From Candidatus Peregrinibacteria bacterium (GTDB lineage: Bacteria > Patescibacteriota > Gracilibacteria > Peribacterales > Peribacteraceae): a DNA stretch of 5,812 nucleotides. The stretch's first letter is position 1; every line of letters starts with the position of its first letter. A program made the translations under genes and the position numbers. Below the pieces are notes generated by a model that was not told the DNA's origin, did no database searches, and worked only from the letters and a program-made list of their open reading frames with translations. Below are positions 4,898 to 5,812 of the stretch, in pieces. The DNA lies in assembly GCA_016866815.1 (NCBI GenBank), contig VGKZ01000071.1, forward strand, positions 1 through 5,812, read 5' to 3'.

Positions 4898-4973
4898 TGG
4901 TACCCCCGGCAGGAATCGAACCTGCGGCCAATGGGTTAGAAACCCACTGCTCTATCCACTGAGCTACAGGGGC
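4898..4973 (-). tRNA. tRNA-Arg (anticodon UCU)
   Basis: The 76-base cloverleaf is complete on the minus strand. The acceptor is GCCCCTG with CGGGGGT (7 pairs, two of them G-U), then TA, and the D-arm is GCTC/GAGC. The anticodon stem is GTGGG/CCCAT with loop TTTCTAA, giving anticodon TCT at positions 34-36. The variable segment has five bases, the T-arm is GCAGG-TTCGATT-CCTGC, then discriminator A and an encoded CCA. It decodes AGA (and probably AGG) arginine codons. It is transcribed away from pyrH. Its 3' 36 bases are duplicated in the remnant at 4600-4635, and a GIY-YIG ORF starts 9 bases after its end. Confidence 0.95.
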
Positions 4974-4987
4974 ACAGACTTTCCCAT

Positions 4988-5016
4988 AGTGTAGCAGAAA
5001 ATGGCTATCTTTTACA
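4988..5016 (-). promoter_or_regulatory. Probable promoter of tRNA-Arg
   Basis: On the minus strand TGTAAA (5011-5016) and TACACT (4988-4993) are separated by 17 bases and resemble -35 and -10 boxes; the -10 is the better match. Transcription would start near 4981, giving a leader of about 8 bases before the tRNA. The same transcript would continue into the GIY-YIG ORF. Confidence 0.45.
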
Positions 5017-5055
5017 CCCTTGGCAGGGGCATGGAAAATGCGTATGCTGTGCGCA

Positions 5056-5766
5056 ATGAAAACGTACAAACGCGTCATGGTGAAGTTCTCCGGCGAGTTA
5101 TTCGCGCGGGAAGCGGGTTTCGGTTTGGATCATGAGAGATTGATCGAGGTCGCTGAGAGTATCAAGAGTTTGACGCAAGAGGGGATTGAGACCTGTGTTG
5201 TCGTCGGAGGCGGCAATATCTGGCGGTATCGGGATACAACCGAAAGCGGCATTGAGCGAACTGCAAGTGATGCTATCGGAATGCTGGCAACCATCATGAA
5301 CGCGGTCGGTCTGCAGTCTGCACTGGAGTCACTCGGGGTTTTCACTCGAGTTTGCAGCGCGATCGATGTTCCGCAGCTGGCAGAGCCGTACATCCAGCGC
5401 CGGGCTATGCGACACCTGGAGAAGGGGAGAGTAGTGATCTGTGCGGGTGGCACAGGAAACCCGTACTTCACCACAGACTCCGCTGCAGCACTACGGGCTC
5501 TGGAGCTTCAGTGTAATGTTCTTCTGAAGGCAACGAATGTCGATGGTATTTACGATAGAGATCCGAAGAAGCATAAGAATGCGAAGAAGTACGACACACT
5601 GACGTACTCCGAGGCGATTGCTCAGAATCTCGGTGTCATGGATCAAGCGGCATTCAGCCTCTGCATGGATCAGAAGTTACCCATCTGCGTCTTCGAGTTT
5701 GCGAAAGGGTCTTCCTTGCTCAAGGCTGCCAAAGGTGAGAAGATCGGGACCCTCGTTCACCACTGA
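5056..5766 (+). CDS. pyrH: UMP kinase (uridylate kinase)
   Basis: PyrH phosphorylates UMP to UDP with ATP, an essential cytoplasmic step of pyrimidine nucleotide synthesis. From ATG 5056 it is 236 residues, normal for this amino-acid-kinase family. It shows the N-terminal YKRVMVKFSGE, VVVGGGNIWR (51-54 GGGN), the signature RTASDAIGMLATIMN (68-82), GGTGNPYFTTDSAAALRALE (131-150) and LLKATNVDGIYDRDPKK. The last is the nucleotide-site region. The start is uncertain: 5056 gives the family-like N-terminus but has no Shine-Dalgarno, whereas ATG 5038 has AGGGG 8 bases upstream and would add six residues; TTG 5020 is less likely. It is divergent from tRNA-Arg and is followed 7 bases later by frr, the usual pyrH-frr pair. 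Its promoter must lie in or near 4974-5037; TATCTT at 5006-5011 is a weak -10 candidate. Confidence 0.95.
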   Translation: MKTYKRVMVKFSGELFAREAGFGLDHERLIEVAESIKSLTQEGIETCVVVGGGNIWRYRDTTESGIERTASDAIGMLATIMNAVGLQSALESLGVFTRVCSAIDVPQLAEPYIQRRAMRHLEKGRVVICAGGTGNPYFTTDSAAALRALELQCNVLLKATNVDGIYDRDPKKHKNAKKYDTLTYSEAIAQNLGVMDQAAFSLCMDQKLPICVFEFAKGSSLLKAAKGEKIGTLVHH

Positions 5767-5773
5767 ACACCGT

Positions 5774-5812
5774 ATGGCTGACGCACGCATCGCATCGTTT
5801 CAACAGGAAATG
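5774..5812 (+). CDS. frr: Ribosome recycling factor, N-terminal fragment (3' partial)
   Basis: Thirteen codons run to the window end and read MADARIASFQQEM. This is compatible with the first helix of ribosome recycling factor, which splits spent 70S ribosomes together with EF-G. The main evidence is position: it starts 7 bases after pyrH, and pyrH-frr is a widely conserved pair. No Shine-Dalgarno is visible before the ATG, so translation may depend on coupling to pyrH. The call rests on little sequence. Confidence 0.6.
   Translation, partial: MADARIASFQQEM

Noticed and set aside
4809..5078. Minus-strand ORF across the tRNA (contains VAQWIEQWVSNPLAAGSIPA)
   Set aside because: This is the familiar false translation of a tRNA gene. 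It also covers the promoter and the start of pyrH.

Overview
The window looks like a piece of a Candidate Phyla Radiation (Patescibacteria) genome, most likely of the Peregrinibacteria/Peribacteria type. The clues are a very large cysteine-rich surface protein with a LamG-like lectin domain and a short C-terminal membrane tail, a mid-range GC content, a compact pyrH-frr pair, and a GIY-YIG gene packed against tRNA sequence. UGA acts as a stop: it ends the surface protein and it ends pyrH a few bases before frr. That argues against the UGA=Gly code of Gracilibacteria and Absconditabacteria. The lineage is an inference from gene style, not from a marker phylogeny.

Layout. Positions 2-3736 (+) hold the 3' part of a giant secreted protein whose start lies before the window. 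It has a beta-rich segment, a LamG-like domain, a second beta-rich segment, twelve DUF4215/Myxococcus-type cysteine-rich repeats, then a domain that closely resembles the C-terminal self-cleaving domain of the flagellar/type III export protein FlhB (NPTE where FlhB has NPTH), a Pro-rich linker and a TGPG-plus-hydrophobic-plus-basic tail. Next, at 3807-4421 (+), is a small transglutaminase-like (Cys-His-Asp) protein. Positions 4422-4601 carry no gene but are dense in hairpins and short repeats.

Positions 4602-4973 (-) form a compact unit: an intact tRNA-Arg(UCU), then a GIY-YIG nuclease ORF starting 9 bases after the tRNA CCA end, then a 5'-truncated tRNA-like remnant. The remnant supplies the last eight codons and stop of the nuclease ORF. 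The unit looks like a minimal mobile or homing element inserted at, or derived from, a tRNA locus. From 5056 (+) the window returns to housekeeping genes: pyrH (UMP kinase) and the first 13 codons of frr (ribosome recycling factor), transcribed divergently from the tRNA.

The two most interesting signals are the FlhB-like self-cleavage domain in a surface-anchored, disulfide-rich protein, and the tRNA/GIY-YIG/tRNA-remnant unit with its flanking palindromes.
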